Below are positions 1 to 12,482 of a stretch of 64,000 nucleotides of DNA, in pieces; position 1 is the stretch's first letter; each line of letters begins with the position of its first letter. This DNA is from Liolophura sinensis (lineage: Eukaryota > Mollusca > Polyplacophora > Chitonida > Chitonidae). A program made the position numbers and the translations under genes. Below the pieces are notes generated by a model that did no database searches, was not told the origin of the DNA, and saw nothing but the letters and a program-made list of their open reading frames with translations. The stretch lies in assembly GCF_032854445.1 (NCBI RefSeq), contig NC_088300.1, positions 80,455,084-80,519,083 of the forward strand, given 5' to 3'.

Positions 1-2854
1 AAGCTTTTCGCTCTGATGTAACATAGTGTTAGGTTGAACATTAAGCTTTTCGCTCTGATGAAACACTGTGTTAAAGTAGTTCTGGCCCATCTCTGGTTTA
101 TTGTGCTGATAGAAGCAACTTTTCTGGATACGAGATCTTAGCTCCTAATCAGTACTGGCCTGGCCCATTAATGGTTCTCCTGTAAAGCTCTGCCAGCGAA
201 TACCACCTGAGAAAGACTTGCCACAGATAATTACACACTATTAAATGGCTATTTTGGTATCAGCCCAGGTACAGGAACTCATATGAGCTGGATGTAGGAG
301 AATAGGCTGGTGAGGTATCTGTAACAGTTACAGATGGGAGGGGTGCTGTCTGTCTGATGATCTACACGTGTGTTCTTGTAACATGGCATTGCACTGGTAA
401 ACTCTCCATTATAACATCTCCATGATTACACCAATCGGCAACATCAGATTTCTGAAAGTATCAATACTATTGACAAGAAATAATAAACATAAGTATTTGA
501 GAAAGGTGTTTTTATCTTTTAGCTGTGGTTGGATATAACTTATTCCATTGGTAGATCTTAGAGCAATGATCCCCACCTTTTTGTTGAATATTGATTTTGA
601 AAAGTTTCTTCAGTTTAAAGTACAAATATATAATTGTTGAGGAGCAAAAGCAGCCATTATGGGGGAATATGGCAGTGCTGCTTAATAGATATCAACATTG
701 TGACACGGTCATGTACCTACAGGGAAGACATTGATGTAGCCTGTAGACTGATGGTAAGTGTATAGTGTGTGACATACACATACTGGGTGTATGTACTACT
801 GTTTGTTTCGCTTTTGGCAATATTTTGTCATATCATAATTGTATTTCTTTGGAGATATATTTACAATGCTTCCTAATTGGAATGCCATAATACAGACACC
901 AGACACAATGCCCCATCAAATCTGATAATATTGATACTGGTCTTTGCTTCCAGCCTGGTGGTGGTACTATTAGTAGTAATAGAACCAAACAGGATTGAAC
1001 CTCAGATGTACTGCTTCCAATTCAGCACTCCTCGGTGCCATCACAATCTGGCTTTTGATGTAACTTCTGTAGAGCTTTTGAACTCAATGTATGATAATGC
1101 CTGGTTTTACAGCACAATAACTTTGGTCCTGCAGACTGATGAAAACAAGTTGAAAACAGACTCAATGAAAACAACCATGGCAGTGCCTGCTTTTCGACCA
1201 GAACCAGGTTAAATAATCCCGTAAATTCAACTCGCAGGAATCCAACTGACACGCAAAATTTCATGAAATAATGACTTTTTGGACTTTGATTTGAAGCCAT
1301 GAATCGCCAAACACACTGTGAATTGAGGCCTGTGAAATGACAAATATACTTCTGGAAACGTGTACTGTTGGATTCCTGTGGATTTCGGCAGCCAATATTT
1401 GCCAGAATCCATTTAGATTCTCACAAAATTTGACAAAAAGCAAGCTCTGCATGAGCATGGGTGAATGGATAAATGAGTTCAGTGTCATGACAGATTTGCA
1501 TTTTTCAAACCTTTAATTTGCTGGCAGGAACGTGTTAGAGCAAGGACTTTACCTTGTCAACAAGGCAATGATAACAGCCATATTCAGAATAAACAGTCCC
1601 AAAGACCCAAAATTCATTTAGTATGGTTCTTATACAATACTCTTAAGAGTTCTATCTAATGACAGTGACCTTTAGCATGTAGGTGTATCTGGTGCTATGA
1701 TCAGGTATTGTATTATATGGACAGTGAGAATATAACCTATGTTTAACCTAGTTTCACCTCCCACCAGCTGTTATAACAGTACATAATTACAGATAACCGC
1801 TGTTCAGTGGTAAATCCTTCTGTCTGGTTAGGGGTCATTTGGGGAAGGGACAGTTACTTAATTGCAAACATTATTGGACGCAGTCACAAAAACATCGTAT
1901 ATTACCACTATATTCTAGTTTCGTATGCAATTTACTTGTTCATAATAATAACAATTTATTATGGCAGGAGCTCATTTGCTCAGCATTCTAAGCAAAACGA
2001 AAATGTTAATGATGCTGTCAGTCTTGAGACAGGTATTAATTAACAAAGCAATAAAATCAAAGGGATTGGCAGGCTCAGTATGTCTTTGGAAATTATTCTG
2101 GAGCTTATTTACATATGAATATGCATTGACAAATGGATATTTGCATTTCTGTGGTATGGAAAGCTATTGTCTTGTGTGAATGTAGCTGCTGAAATGAATA
2201 CAGTATTATAGCTGAGTTATGGTTTCAGGTTTTTAATGTTTTTGTTTGTGGCATGTTGACTTTTACTTACTACTAGTTTACTAGTTTTAATCATGTTGTT
2301 TATAGCAGCCATGTGTGTTGCTGGATGACCGTTGCATCCTTCACCAGTATATTTGCTATAATAAAGGACATTAGGTAAAATAATCATTTCAAACGAAGTG
2401 AAATCAGTCATTGCAGAAAAGTTTTTGGGCAGATCAGTTTCACTCAGTCCTTGAAGTTGTGATATATTGGAGATTACAGATTTTTCTCAGGAAATGTTTG
2501 ACAGCACAAACTATGACTCGTAAAGGTTAAGCAGATAGGTTGTCTCAGCCAAAGTTTATCTCATGATCCTATGTAAAGCTGTGAGGAAAAGTGTGAGTGA
2601 TTTGGTTTGTTGAGCCTGTAGGCGAGTGGCATTCTTAAGACCTTTATGCAGAAATATAGTTCCTCATTTGTCAAAAGAGTGGCGTTTTAAAAGACTTCCG
2701 TAACATACATGTACCTCAGTTGTCACCTTTGATTTGTTACATATACACTTAAGGAAGTTTGAGAGACTTGTACCATACTATTTCTACCCTTTCAGACACA
2801 AGTTGTACACCTCAGTGTGAGGTATGGATGACCAAACCAACTTTGAACAGGTTT
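1..2854. other. Non-coding stretch, intron or intergenic
   Basis: No exon, RNA gene or repeat family was recognised. The longest frame (877-1212, 111 codons) contains a hydrophobic run but has no splice or family support. A short diverged inverted repeat (AGGAATCCAAC at about 1237 and its complement at about 1367) is present. Confidence 0.5.
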
Positions 2855-3235
2855 TACCCCTCAGCCAATATTGGCCAAGGGGTATTGTCGTAGCAGGTGG
2901 CGTCCGTCTGTCCGTCCTCAAGGTCATTGTGGTTATTTAAGTTAAATTTCATAGAAAGCTTGGAACCATGCTGTCTCTAGAACAGTGTAGCCCTAGTGCA
3001 CGAAACTTACACAACATTTACACCTATGCACGAGGAAGAACCCTATTGATTTTCAGTGACCTTGACCTTTTCCTTCAAGGTCATGGGGTCATTTCAGTTG
3101 AATTTTGTATAATTTTGCTGCAATGGGAGTCTGAAATAAACAAAAAGGTTGTTTTCCTAAAAGGGCATTCTGCTGCCTCATGTCTCACAACTTTCTAAAT
3201 GTCACTCGAAGAAGATCTAAACATTACAGACCAGC
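2855..3235. repeat. Probable dispersed repeat with TGACCT half-sites
   Basis: The sequence has the look of dispersed repeats common in molluscan DNA: GGCGTCCGTCTGTCCGTCC near the start and TGACCTTGACC followed by AAGGTCATGGGGTCA near 3056-3095. No second copy lies in the window, so assignment rests on general resemblance. A 76-codon open frame inside is not thought to be coding. Confidence 0.35.
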
Positions 3236-3776
3236 TTTATGTAGGGTCTATTCGTTACATTGTACACATTCTCAAGGCGAAGGGATATGACATGTACTGC
3301 ACCATATTTTTTAATATGAGATAGTATATCTCAGATACACCTAACCAACTGTGAAAAAAATTCAAAGAACGCTTAGAAGATGTACCTCAGGTACACCTCA
3401 GAAACTTTAAAAGTTAGAAAACATAAGAGATCAGATTTAGACATATGACATCAAACAGAATGGTGACAACAAAAATAAAGTGTATGGTATTGTCTCACCC
3501 TATACTGACTAGCCATTCACTTTGCAAATATTGACCAACCACAGAGCGCGGATATAGTTGCCACTGATTATTCCAAGATGGCTGCCCTTAACATTGTGTG
3601 TATTCCAGGCTGTGAGAAAACAACCCAATTATGCACTGATTTGTGCTACCTGGGTCAGAATTTGTAATGTATGGACACATGAAAAGTTTTAAAGGCATAG
3701 AAGAGGAGTAGCACTAAATTATGATCAAGCAGTAAGAAAGACTCATGTAAATGTATATTACTTGGTCTCAGCGATT

Positions 3777-4866
3777 TTAAGATGGTGTATTCAGAACTTC
3801 TGTGAGTCCTTCAGTCCTTGGACTCTGCGTTCTTAAGCTGGTGTAGTCAGAACTTCTGTGAGCCCTTCAGTCCTTGGACTCTGCATTCTTAAGTTGGTGT
3901 AGTCAGAACTTCTGTGAGTCCTTCAGTCCTTGGACTCTGCATTCTTAAGTTGGTGTATTCAGAACTTCTGTGAGTCCTTCAGTCCTTGGACTCTGCATTC
4001 TTAAGCTGGTGTAGTCAGAACTTCTGTGAATCCTTCAGTCCTTGGACTCTGCATTCTTGAGGTGGTGTATTCAGGACTTCTGTGAGTCCTTCAGTCCTTG
4101 GACTCTGCATTCTTAAGCTGGTGTAGTCAGAACTTCTGTCAGTCCTCCAGTACTTGGAGTCAGCATCCTCAAGGTGGTGTAGTCAGAACTTCTGTCAATC
4201 CTCCAGTACTTGGACTCGGCATCCTCACACTGGTGTAGTCAGAACTTCTGTGAGTCCTTCAGTCCTTGGACTCAGCATCCTCATGGTGGTGTAGTCAGAA
4301 CTTCTGTCAGTCCTCCACTCCTTAAACTCTGCATTCTTAAGGTAGTTTAGTCAGAACTTCTGTGAGTCCTTCAGTCCTTGGACTCAGCATCCTCAAGGTG
4401 ATGTGGTCAGAATGTCTCTCAGTCCAGTTCTTGGGCTCAGCATTCTTAATATGGCGTAGTCAGAACTTCTGTCAGTCCTTCTGTCCTTGGACTGAACATC
4501 CTTAAGGTGACATAGTCAGAACTTCTGTCAGTCCTTCAGTCCTTGGCATCCTCAAGGTGGCCTAGTCAGAACTTCTGTCAATCATCCAGTCCTTGGCATC
4601 TTTAAGGTGGTGTAGTCAGAACTTCTGTGAGTCCTCCAGTCCTTGGACTCAACATCCTTAAGGTGACATAGTCAGAACTTCTGTCAGCCCTTCAGTCCTT
4701 GGCATCCTCAAGGTGGCCTAGTCAGAACTTCTGTCAATCGTCCAGTCCTTGGGCATCCTCAAGGAGGCATAGTCAGAACTGTCAGTCCTCAGTACTTGGA
4801 GTCAGCATCCTTAAGATGGTGTAGTCAAAACTCCTGTGACTCCTCCAGAACTTGGAGTCAGCATAG
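3777..4866. repeat. 56 bp minisatellite, about 19 copies
   Basis: The unit is roughly GTGTAGTCAGAACTTCTGTG followed by AGTCCTTCAGTCCTTGGACT and a CATTCTTAAGCTG-type end. The first six or seven copies are nearly identical; later copies are more diverged and include shortened units lacking GGACTC. Confidence 0.95.
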
Positions 4867-6633
4867 CCAATGGTATTCAGGAAGTTTTGTTCACAGGAGT
4901 AGAACTCAACCCTCAGGAGATGTTATATTTACATTTGATCTACATTTTATTTTACAAGAGAGTAGATCAATCAGTCAGCCACGGTTAGATGGGAAATGTA
5001 GTGAATATTAATATTGCAGCTGTGTCTGTCTAATATTTACTGGGTAAACCATGTTAATGTGGAACCATCATTGTTTGCTATTGTAGAACACTTTATAGTA
5101 CTGCATTTTGATTGATGATAAAGTCTTTGAGAGGGTTTTACATGTAGAAGTTGGCCTCCATAAAAACTTCTATCACATGACAGCTAGGTAGGGGAGTGTG
5201 TATATGTATGAGAAGAGGGGGACATTCAGCTGAATATGGCTGGGTATGGTTGTGCATCCGTGTGCATGAGACTGCTGTTGTGTTGTATTAAGGCATGCAT
5301 CTCATGAAGGCAGCACTGGTGAAACAATTAACATGTTCTGAGATACAGTACCCAAGTGGCTTCTTGCCAACCACAGCACTGATCTCTCCCACTTGTTTTG
5401 TTCATGTACATGCAGTAATGATGCTTTGGAAGCTTCCAATATGGTACATCTATAGCCCATATGTACATGTACACTGTGTACACATGCACATGTGTGTGAT
5501 GGGCCATTGTGCAGCTCTGGTCTGTGATGTCCATATGCACTTTGTACAACTTGTTGTGTTGCACATGTCCATGTGCACTTTTATCAACCATTACAACCAC
5601 AACAAGGGATGGTTGCTAGCATTAAACAGAGTGGTCGTTCAGTGTTGAGTGCCGTCAGCAGGCTGTGAGGTGTAGATTTAAACCCGCCATGGTGTATCTG
5701 GACTAGTACTCCTCATCTTGTAAATACAGCTTTGTACAGATCCAGTACAAAACAGATACATCAAGCCCCATGTCCACACTGATCCTTCCCCACACCATAC
5801 ACACCACACCCCTCATGTCATGTGGTTCACATATGATTCTGCTTACACTAGATAGACTGCTGCTCTTCCTGATACATGCTGCTAACAAGGTTTCCTTGTT
5901 AAACACCAAGCCTAGAGTATAAATTGGAACTGGTTTGTGGTGGCATTGTGAATGTTTTCATGTGCAAGCTACATGCACCTGATACATACTGTAAGGCCCT
6001 GAATGGTTGAGGGGAACAAGGGAATGATAATGGGTTTCGAGGGCTGATGTCATATTGCCGGTTGTCTAATTAGGTTTCGTTGCACATAGAAAGTGAGGCA
6101 GTTGTGATGAACTATTAAAGTTTAATCTATCCTCTTTCAAGGTCTTCAACTTTACATGACTGTTTAGTGAATCATGTTTTAATCCATTTGCTTAATCTTT
6201 GAAGAACTGACATTTCGGTTACCAGTTCGGTTTTGATCACATTTGTAAACGTAGTGTGAAACATTTTTAAACTGTTAGTTTATTTCCAGTGAACAATTTC
6301 ACTGTTTGTGAACGTTGGTCATCTGCAATCTTTGCATGGGTGTATGGCATTTGTTTATGGGTTTGTAATTTATCAGGAAGGATTTCTGTTGATAAATATA
6401 TATATATGCATATTAAACTGTTGGCAACAGTGCCACTAAAGTCTATCTCTTTGGTCTTAATTTCTTATGAAAATATTTGTTTTTTATTTGAGGATACTCC
6501 TGCATTGCAACAAAACCTGGTGACCTTGCATTGTGCAGCTTGGTAGTTCTTTAGTCAGTTTCTTGACTCAAGTATACGGATCAAATTTTCTGAAAAGTAC
6601 TGGATTTAAGGGTATAGGCCTTTTAAGGTGGCA
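4867..6633. other. Non-coding stretch between arrays
   Basis: Sequence is rich in TG/CA and ATGTACATG words around 5400-5600, which open frames on both strands. Nothing was assigned. Confidence 0.5.
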
Positions 6634-7031
6634 GGGGAGTGTGGGGTAGTGTTGGGGAGTGTGGGGTAGTGTTGGGGAGTGTGGGGTAGTGTTTGGGAGT
6701 GTGGGGTAGTGTTGGGGAGGGTGGGGGAGTGTGGTGTCGTGTTGGGGAGTGTGGGGTAGTGTTGGGGAATGTGGGGTAGTGTTGGGGAGTTTGGGGTAGT
6801 GTTTGGGAGTGTGGGGTAGTGTGGGGGAGGGTGGGGGAGTGTTGGGGAGTGTGGTGTAGTGTTGGGGAGTGTGGGGTAGTGTTGGGGAGTGTGGGGTAGT
6901 GTTGGGGAGTGTTGGGGAGTGTGGGGTAGTGTTGGGGAGTGTGGGGTAGTGTTGGGGAGTGTGGGGTAGTGTTGGGGAGGGTGGGGTAGTGTTGGGGAGG
7001 GTGGGGTGGGGAGTGTTGGGGAGTTTGGGGT
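6634..7031. repeat. 20 bp G-rich minisatellite, about 20 copies
   Basis: The unit GTGGGGTAGTGTTGGGGAGT carries two GGGG runs on the plus strand. Copies are highly similar. Two overlapping minus-strand frames (163 and 151 codons, proline/threonine-rich) exist only because of the repeat. Confidence 0.96.
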
Positions 7032-7386
7032 ATTTGACTGTAAAGACGTTTACTTGCATATACAGAATGATTGCCCATACTAATTGACCATTGGCATATT
7101 TCTGAACTCCAGCAGCCCAGTCATTATTACATATTTAGCCATCTAGTGTTTGTGTTTGAGCTGTGGACATACCTGGACTTCTTCCCCAGAATGTTGTATT
7201 CTTAGCCTGTGTTTATGCCAGTACACCTGTGCCTCCATACACAAGGGTTAAGTCCTGCTCTGTGGATAGGTGAATGAACTATGAACTTCATGCATAGCCA
7301 ACATTGCTGACTGACAGCAAGACTAAAACATAACACACCTTGGAGCCGTGTATATTCCTCTAAAAAATTTCCACAAGGAAAACCTC

Positions 7387-8236
7387 ATTGTCTCAGTCAT
7401 GACACATTATGTCAATCATGACACATTGTCTCAAGCATGACATGTTGTGTCAATCATGACACATTGTCTTAAGCATGACACGTTGTCTCAAGTATGACAC
7501 GTGTCAATCATGACACATTGTCTTAAGCATGACACATTGTCTTAAGCATGACACATTGTCTCAAGCGTGACACGTTGTGTCAGTCATGACACATTGTCTT
7601 AAGCATGACACAGTCTCAAGGGTGACACGTTGTGTCAATCATGACACATTGTCTCAATCATGACACATTGCCTCAATCATGACACATTGTCTTAAGCATG
7701 ACACATTGTCTCAAGCATGAAAGATTGTCTCAAGCATGACACGTTGTGTCAGTCATGACACATTGTCTTAAGCATGACACGTTGTCTCAAGTATGACACG
7801 TGTCAATCATGACACATTGTCTTAAGCATGACACATTGTCTTAAGCATGACACATTGTCTCAAGCGTGACACGTTGTGTCAGTCATGACACATTGTCTTA
7901 AGCATGACACAGTCTCAAGGGTGACACGTTGTGTCAATCATGACACATTGTCTCAATCATGACACATTGCCTCAATCATGACACATTGTCTTAAGCATGA
8001 CACATTGTCTCAAGCATGAAAGATTGTCTCAAGCGTGACACGTTGTGTCAATCATGACACATTGTCTCAATCATGACACATTGCCTCAATCATGACACAT
8101 TGTCTTAAGCATGACACATTGTCTCAAGCATGAAAGATTGTCTCAAGCGTGACACGTTGTGTCAATCATGACACATTGTCTTAAGCATGACACATTGTCT
8201 CAAGCATGAAAGATTGTCTCAAGCATGACAAAGTGT
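7387..8236. repeat. 19 bp minisatellite with 299 bp higher-order repeat
   Basis: The basic unit is TGACACATTGTCTTAAGCA with variants TCAATCA and TCAAGCG. A block containing the landmarks GTATGACACGTGTCAATCA (7492) and CAAGCGTGACACG (7562) recurs with 299 bp spacing (7791 and 7861). Many units contain the dyad TGACACGTTGTGTCA. Confidence 0.95.
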
Positions 8237-8666
8237 CCATTTGTTTTATACCATGTGGTATCTGAGGTGAATAATTCATATCTGTGGACCCAGATCTCAA
8301 ACTAAAAGTGTTTTGTATTGTCTGACATGGATGTAATCCTTACATGAGTTAAAAAAGTGTGAACATATGATTTGTGATATGTATTGACTGAAGTTGTTAT
8401 TAGAACATAGTTTGGTTCTTCCCTTGTTGGTAATGCTGCTGGCCAATGTCATTATGTGTGGCTTTGTTGGGTGTCCTGTCTGCATGGTGTCTCCTGCTCG
8501 ATGCTTGTGTGAGATAGCACTAATGGTCAGGTATACAAATAAATAATGACATTGAGACTCTCCTACTTCTGAAGGAGACAAAGAGTTCAGTGCTAGTCAG
8601 CAAGAAGTTTATGGTGTGTAGTTCATCAACCAACCATCTTCATTGCCCTCAAGGGCTGAGTGTAGA

Positions 8667-9280
8667 TTAAAGGTGGAGAAAGTGTAAAAATTAAATCAAG
8701 TTCAGATGAAAGAGTGCCAAAGGTCAAATGTGTATGTGGTCTTCAGTATTTTTTGTAGATTTTTCTTTAAAGAAAACAAAATCACTTCAAAGTAAATTTT
8801 GTGTAGTGGGTATTCGGGTCCACCTTTTGGTATGTATAATCTATGTGTATTGAGGTTACAAGTGATGATGTAACAGATGTTTAATAAATATACTTGCTCT
8901 AGAATTTGGTCTTTTCAGATAACAAATGTGTTCATCCAGGATTTTGATCATATTTATATTTTTAATATATTCATAAATATTATCATAATTCAGATTAAAT
9001 ACATATGTTTGGATATTAACTACAAATTTACATTCATATATGTTTATTAGACATACATCTCTTCCCTATTTAGAACATTATTGTGCAACGACATTAAATA
9101 CCAAAAGGTGGTCCCAAATACCCACCATACAAAAATATTTTCAAATGCCATTTTTTCCTGAAAAAAAAAAACAAAAAAAAAAATATTGCAAGATCAAATT
9201 TGCAAATAAGTTTTGAAGCTTTTTTATCAGATTTTGGCCTTATCTTTATGTTTTCTTTTCCTTTAACAGGGCTATCTTGG
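8667..9280. mobile_element. Foldback element with AT-rich loop
   Basis: A strong inverted repeat pairs 8795-8835 (GTGGGTATTCGGGTCCACC then TTTTGGTAT) with 9097-9137. Weaker complementarity continues outward on both sides through T/A-rich sequence toward about 8667 and 9280. The loop between the arms is very AT-rich. The total length is again close to 600 bp. Outer boundaries are uncertain. Confidence 0.55.
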
Positions 9281-9424
9281 TAGCCATCTTCCATTACACT
9301 ATCTGTTTACTGTTTAAAAAAAAGAGACAGAAAAAAATAGTTTGCTGATAAGATAATGCTTACTGCTTTTTCAAGTGTCCACATGCTTTCAGAATGTGCA
9401 TTCTGCACACTGTGGCATTGTTTA

Positions 9425-10547
9425 CAGGGCTTGAATTAGAAAATCTCCTTTGGCCGGCAATGTTTTTCCAGTCATAAAGTTTTCGCAGGCACAATAGCAG
9501 ATGACCGGTAATTTTAAAACATGGACTGCCAATTTAGTAGTTCAGTTAAATTAAATGTTGAGGTCTATTTTCAATAACTTTCTGATATTTGCCTGCCTCA
9601 ACATTTAATCATTGAATTACAAAGTCCAGTCGGTCCACAACGAAGTGGGCTTTTAAATTCACTCTTAAAGTAGCAGAGAATAGGACCTTTATTATCATTT
9701 CTGGAAGTATAAATCCAATCCCGAGTACAAATGTTGCAACCCACAGAAATATTTCCTTATCGCTTTTCGAAATAATTTTTTGCAGTCGTGGAGAGTCAGG
9801 TCTACTAACATTTCAGAAGCGCGCGCCAAAAGACATGGAAGTCAACCTAACAGGACAACACAGCCCAAAAAGACAAATTAAGCAATGGTTGCATCAGTCA
9901 TCATGGATTAAAAATAGAAAGAACAATTTGCCCAGTCAGTCAGACGAGAAAAGTCAACTCCAAAGGTCTCAGTCAAGGCTTGTGTCTAGCGTTTATCATC
10001 TGCGCAGCTGTCTCCTTATCCATGTTTTCTGACCGTCGCCTTAGATTCAGTCCGGACTTTGAAAAGAGAAAACTTAACATATTATCAGATTTTCGGCATA
10101 TAAATAGTCCGAAATGGAATTAAATGTGTACTAGTTAGTGAAAGGGCCCTTTTATCTTCAATCCAAACAAAAAGTCAACATTGGTTTTGCTTTTAATTGA
10201 TGCAAAAACGGAAGTACTTGACGCAATATGAGCGCACATGCGCACGTAAGCGAAGGGAGATTTTGTTCTTAAGTAGCTTTCAATACAAAGTTATCTCTTG
10301 TAACATCTCACTGTGGTTTGCAATGGCTGCGAACGGTGTTTCCTACATTTTCATTGAATTATAAACTTGTTGTATCTTTATCACGTCACCATCAATTAGA
10401 AAGAAGAACTTATAGTTTTCCACACATTGACATCTCATGCTTGAACTGCGATTTTATTTGTTTAATTTTTTTTTGGCAGACCGGTTTCAAGTTGGCCTGC
10501 TATGGCAAATTTTCGGCCTGCTTTTAAGGCCCCCATTTCGAGACCTG
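9425..10547. mobile_element. Probable non-autonomous hAT-like DNA transposon
   Basis: The left end reads CAGGGCTTGAATTAG and the right end, reverse-complemented, reads CAGGTCTCGAAATGG. Both resemble the CAGGGCTCGAAATTA-type terminal inverted repeats of many marine-invertebrate hAT elements. Just inside the ends, related GGCCGGCAA / AGGCCGAAAA motifs appear in inverted orientation. The interior has no transposase-like frame. A clear 8 bp target-site duplication was not seen, which lowers confidence. Confidence 0.4.
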
Positions 10548-11255
10548 GTTAATGGCAACAAATAAACATTCCTGACCTATGCAGGCTTTGTAGAGGGACA
10601 AGTGCTGCCAGAAACGACAGAGTTTCTGGAGGGATTCTGGTATCAATGAAAACTGTTGACACAGTGCTTTGCTTTACATGATTTCATTCACATGTATCTT
10701 TTCTTAATTCTGTGGTGGGTTGTGTTGAATGTTGTTTGGGAAGTTGGTCTTAAGATAATTGAACTGGAACGTTCACAGTGTTGATCGCTGGTATATGAAT
10801 GTCTGATGTGATGCCTAGATCTGATCGTCTTCCTGAAGCCTACCTTGGTCATAGAGTGCTTATGTACGTATAAAACATTGGCTATTAAGCTACAAAGATA
10901 TCGTCTGTCAGTTGCTCAGGTATGAAGGTGTGTGCATAGCATGTTTAGTGGAACCTGATTTATAAATGGTGCTTTTCCTGTGGCATGACCAATTAATGAG
11001 GTTACTCAATAAAACTGACAGTTTTCAGGTTCTTTTTCAGTGAATATTTGGGAAATTTACAGTATCTGAATGATTTGGTGTTCAAACTGTGAGATTTGTA
11101 TTCTAACAAAGTGAATTGTTGTTAGCATGAATATTGAAACTGGTATTAGATAAGTGTATTTTAATACTTTAATGTTCTGAAATTCTAAATGGCATTCAAA
11201 TCAAGAAGGTGTATTTGACTGGTGTGTTAGCATACATGTATGTGTTTATATAGAC

Positions 11256-12482
11256 CACCTGTATAACCTGTGGTGTGATGCTGTTGTGGGTATGTAGGGT
11301 GCCAGTGTAACCTGTGATGTGATGCTACTGTGGGTATGCAGGGAGCCAGTATAACGTGTGATGTAATGCTGCTGTGGGTATGCAGGGAGCCAGTATAGCC
11401 TGTGATATAATGCTGCTGTGGGTATGCAGGGAGCCAGTATACTCTGTGATGTAATGCTGCTGTGGGTATGCAGGGAGCCAGTATATCCTGTGATGTAATG
11501 CTGCTGTGGGTATGCAGGGAGCCAGTATACTCTGTGATGTAATGCTGCTGTGGGTATGCAGGGAGCGCCGGTATAACCTGTGATGTAATGCTGCTGTGGG
11601 TATGCAGGGAGCCAGTATAACCTGTGATATAATGCTGCTGTGGGTATGCAGGGAGCCAGTATAAGCTGTGATGTAATGCTGCTGTGGGTGTGTAGGGAGC
11701 TGGTATAACCCGTGATGTAATGTTGCTGTGGGTATGCAGGGAGCCAGTATAACGTGTGATATAATGCTGCTGTGTGTATGCAGGGAGCGCCGGTATAACC
11801 TGTGGTGTGATGCTGCTGTGGGTATGCAGGGAGCCAGTATAACCTGTGGTGTGATGCTGCTGTGGGTATGCAGGGAGCCGGTATATCCTGTGATGTAACG
11901 CTGCTGTGGGTATGCAGGGAGCCGGTATATCCTGTGATGTAACGCTGCTGTGGGTATGCAGGGAGCCGGTATATCCTGTGATGTAATGCTGCCGTGGGTA
12001 TGCAGGGAGCCAGTATAACGTGTGATATAATTCTACTGTGGGTATGCAGGGAGCCAGTATATCCTGTGATGTAATGCTGCTGTGGGTATGCAGGGAGCCA
12101 GTATAACGTGTGATATAATTCTACTGTGGGTATGCAGGGAGCCAGTATATCCTGTGATGTAATGCTGCTGTGGGTATGCAGGGAGCCAGTATAACGTGTG
12201 ATATAATTCTACTGTGGGTATGCAGGGAGCCAGTATATCCTGTGATATAATTCTACTGTGGGTATGCAGGGAGCCAGTATAACGTGTGATGTAATGCTGC
12301 TGTGGGTATGCAGGGAGCCAGTATACTCTGTGATATAATGCTGCTGTGGGTATGCAGGGAGCCAGTATAACGTGTGATGTAACGCTACTGTGGGTATGCA
12401 GGGAGCCAGTATATCCTGTGATGTAATGCTGCTGTGGGTATGCAGGGAGTCGGTATAACCTGTGATGTAATGCTGCTGTCTG
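11256..12482. repeat. 44 bp minisatellite, about 28 copies
   Basis: The unit is TGTGGGTATGCAGGGAGCCA then GTATAACCTGTGATGTAATGCTGC. Spacing of GGGAGCCAG is 44 bp. From about 12013 copies alternate between two variants (TTCTAC and TGCTGC types), giving an 88 bp higher-order unit. Confidence 0.95.

Noticed and set aside
877-1212. 111-codon frame with a hydrophobic segment, considered as a membrane protein
   Set aside because: No family match, no convincing splice borders, and overlapping minus-strand frames; T-rich DNA gives such runs by chance.
1236-1379. Small inverted repeat with AGGAATCCAAC arms
   Set aside because: Arms are about 11 perfect bases and diverge immediately, so it is too weak to call as an element.
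3777-4866. Regularly spaced repeats considered as a CRISPR array
   Set aside because: Repeats are head-to-tail without unique spacers, and the window is eukaryotic.
6568-7078. Overlapping minus-strand frames of 163 and 151 codons, Pro/Thr/His-rich
   Set aside because: They lie entirely on the 20 bp G-rich array; two frames are open together, and there are no splice sites or family motifs.
10584-10642. Short exon-like segment after ACCTATGCAG
   Set aside because: The GTATCA donor is poor, phase does not match other candidates, and it is only about 20 codons.
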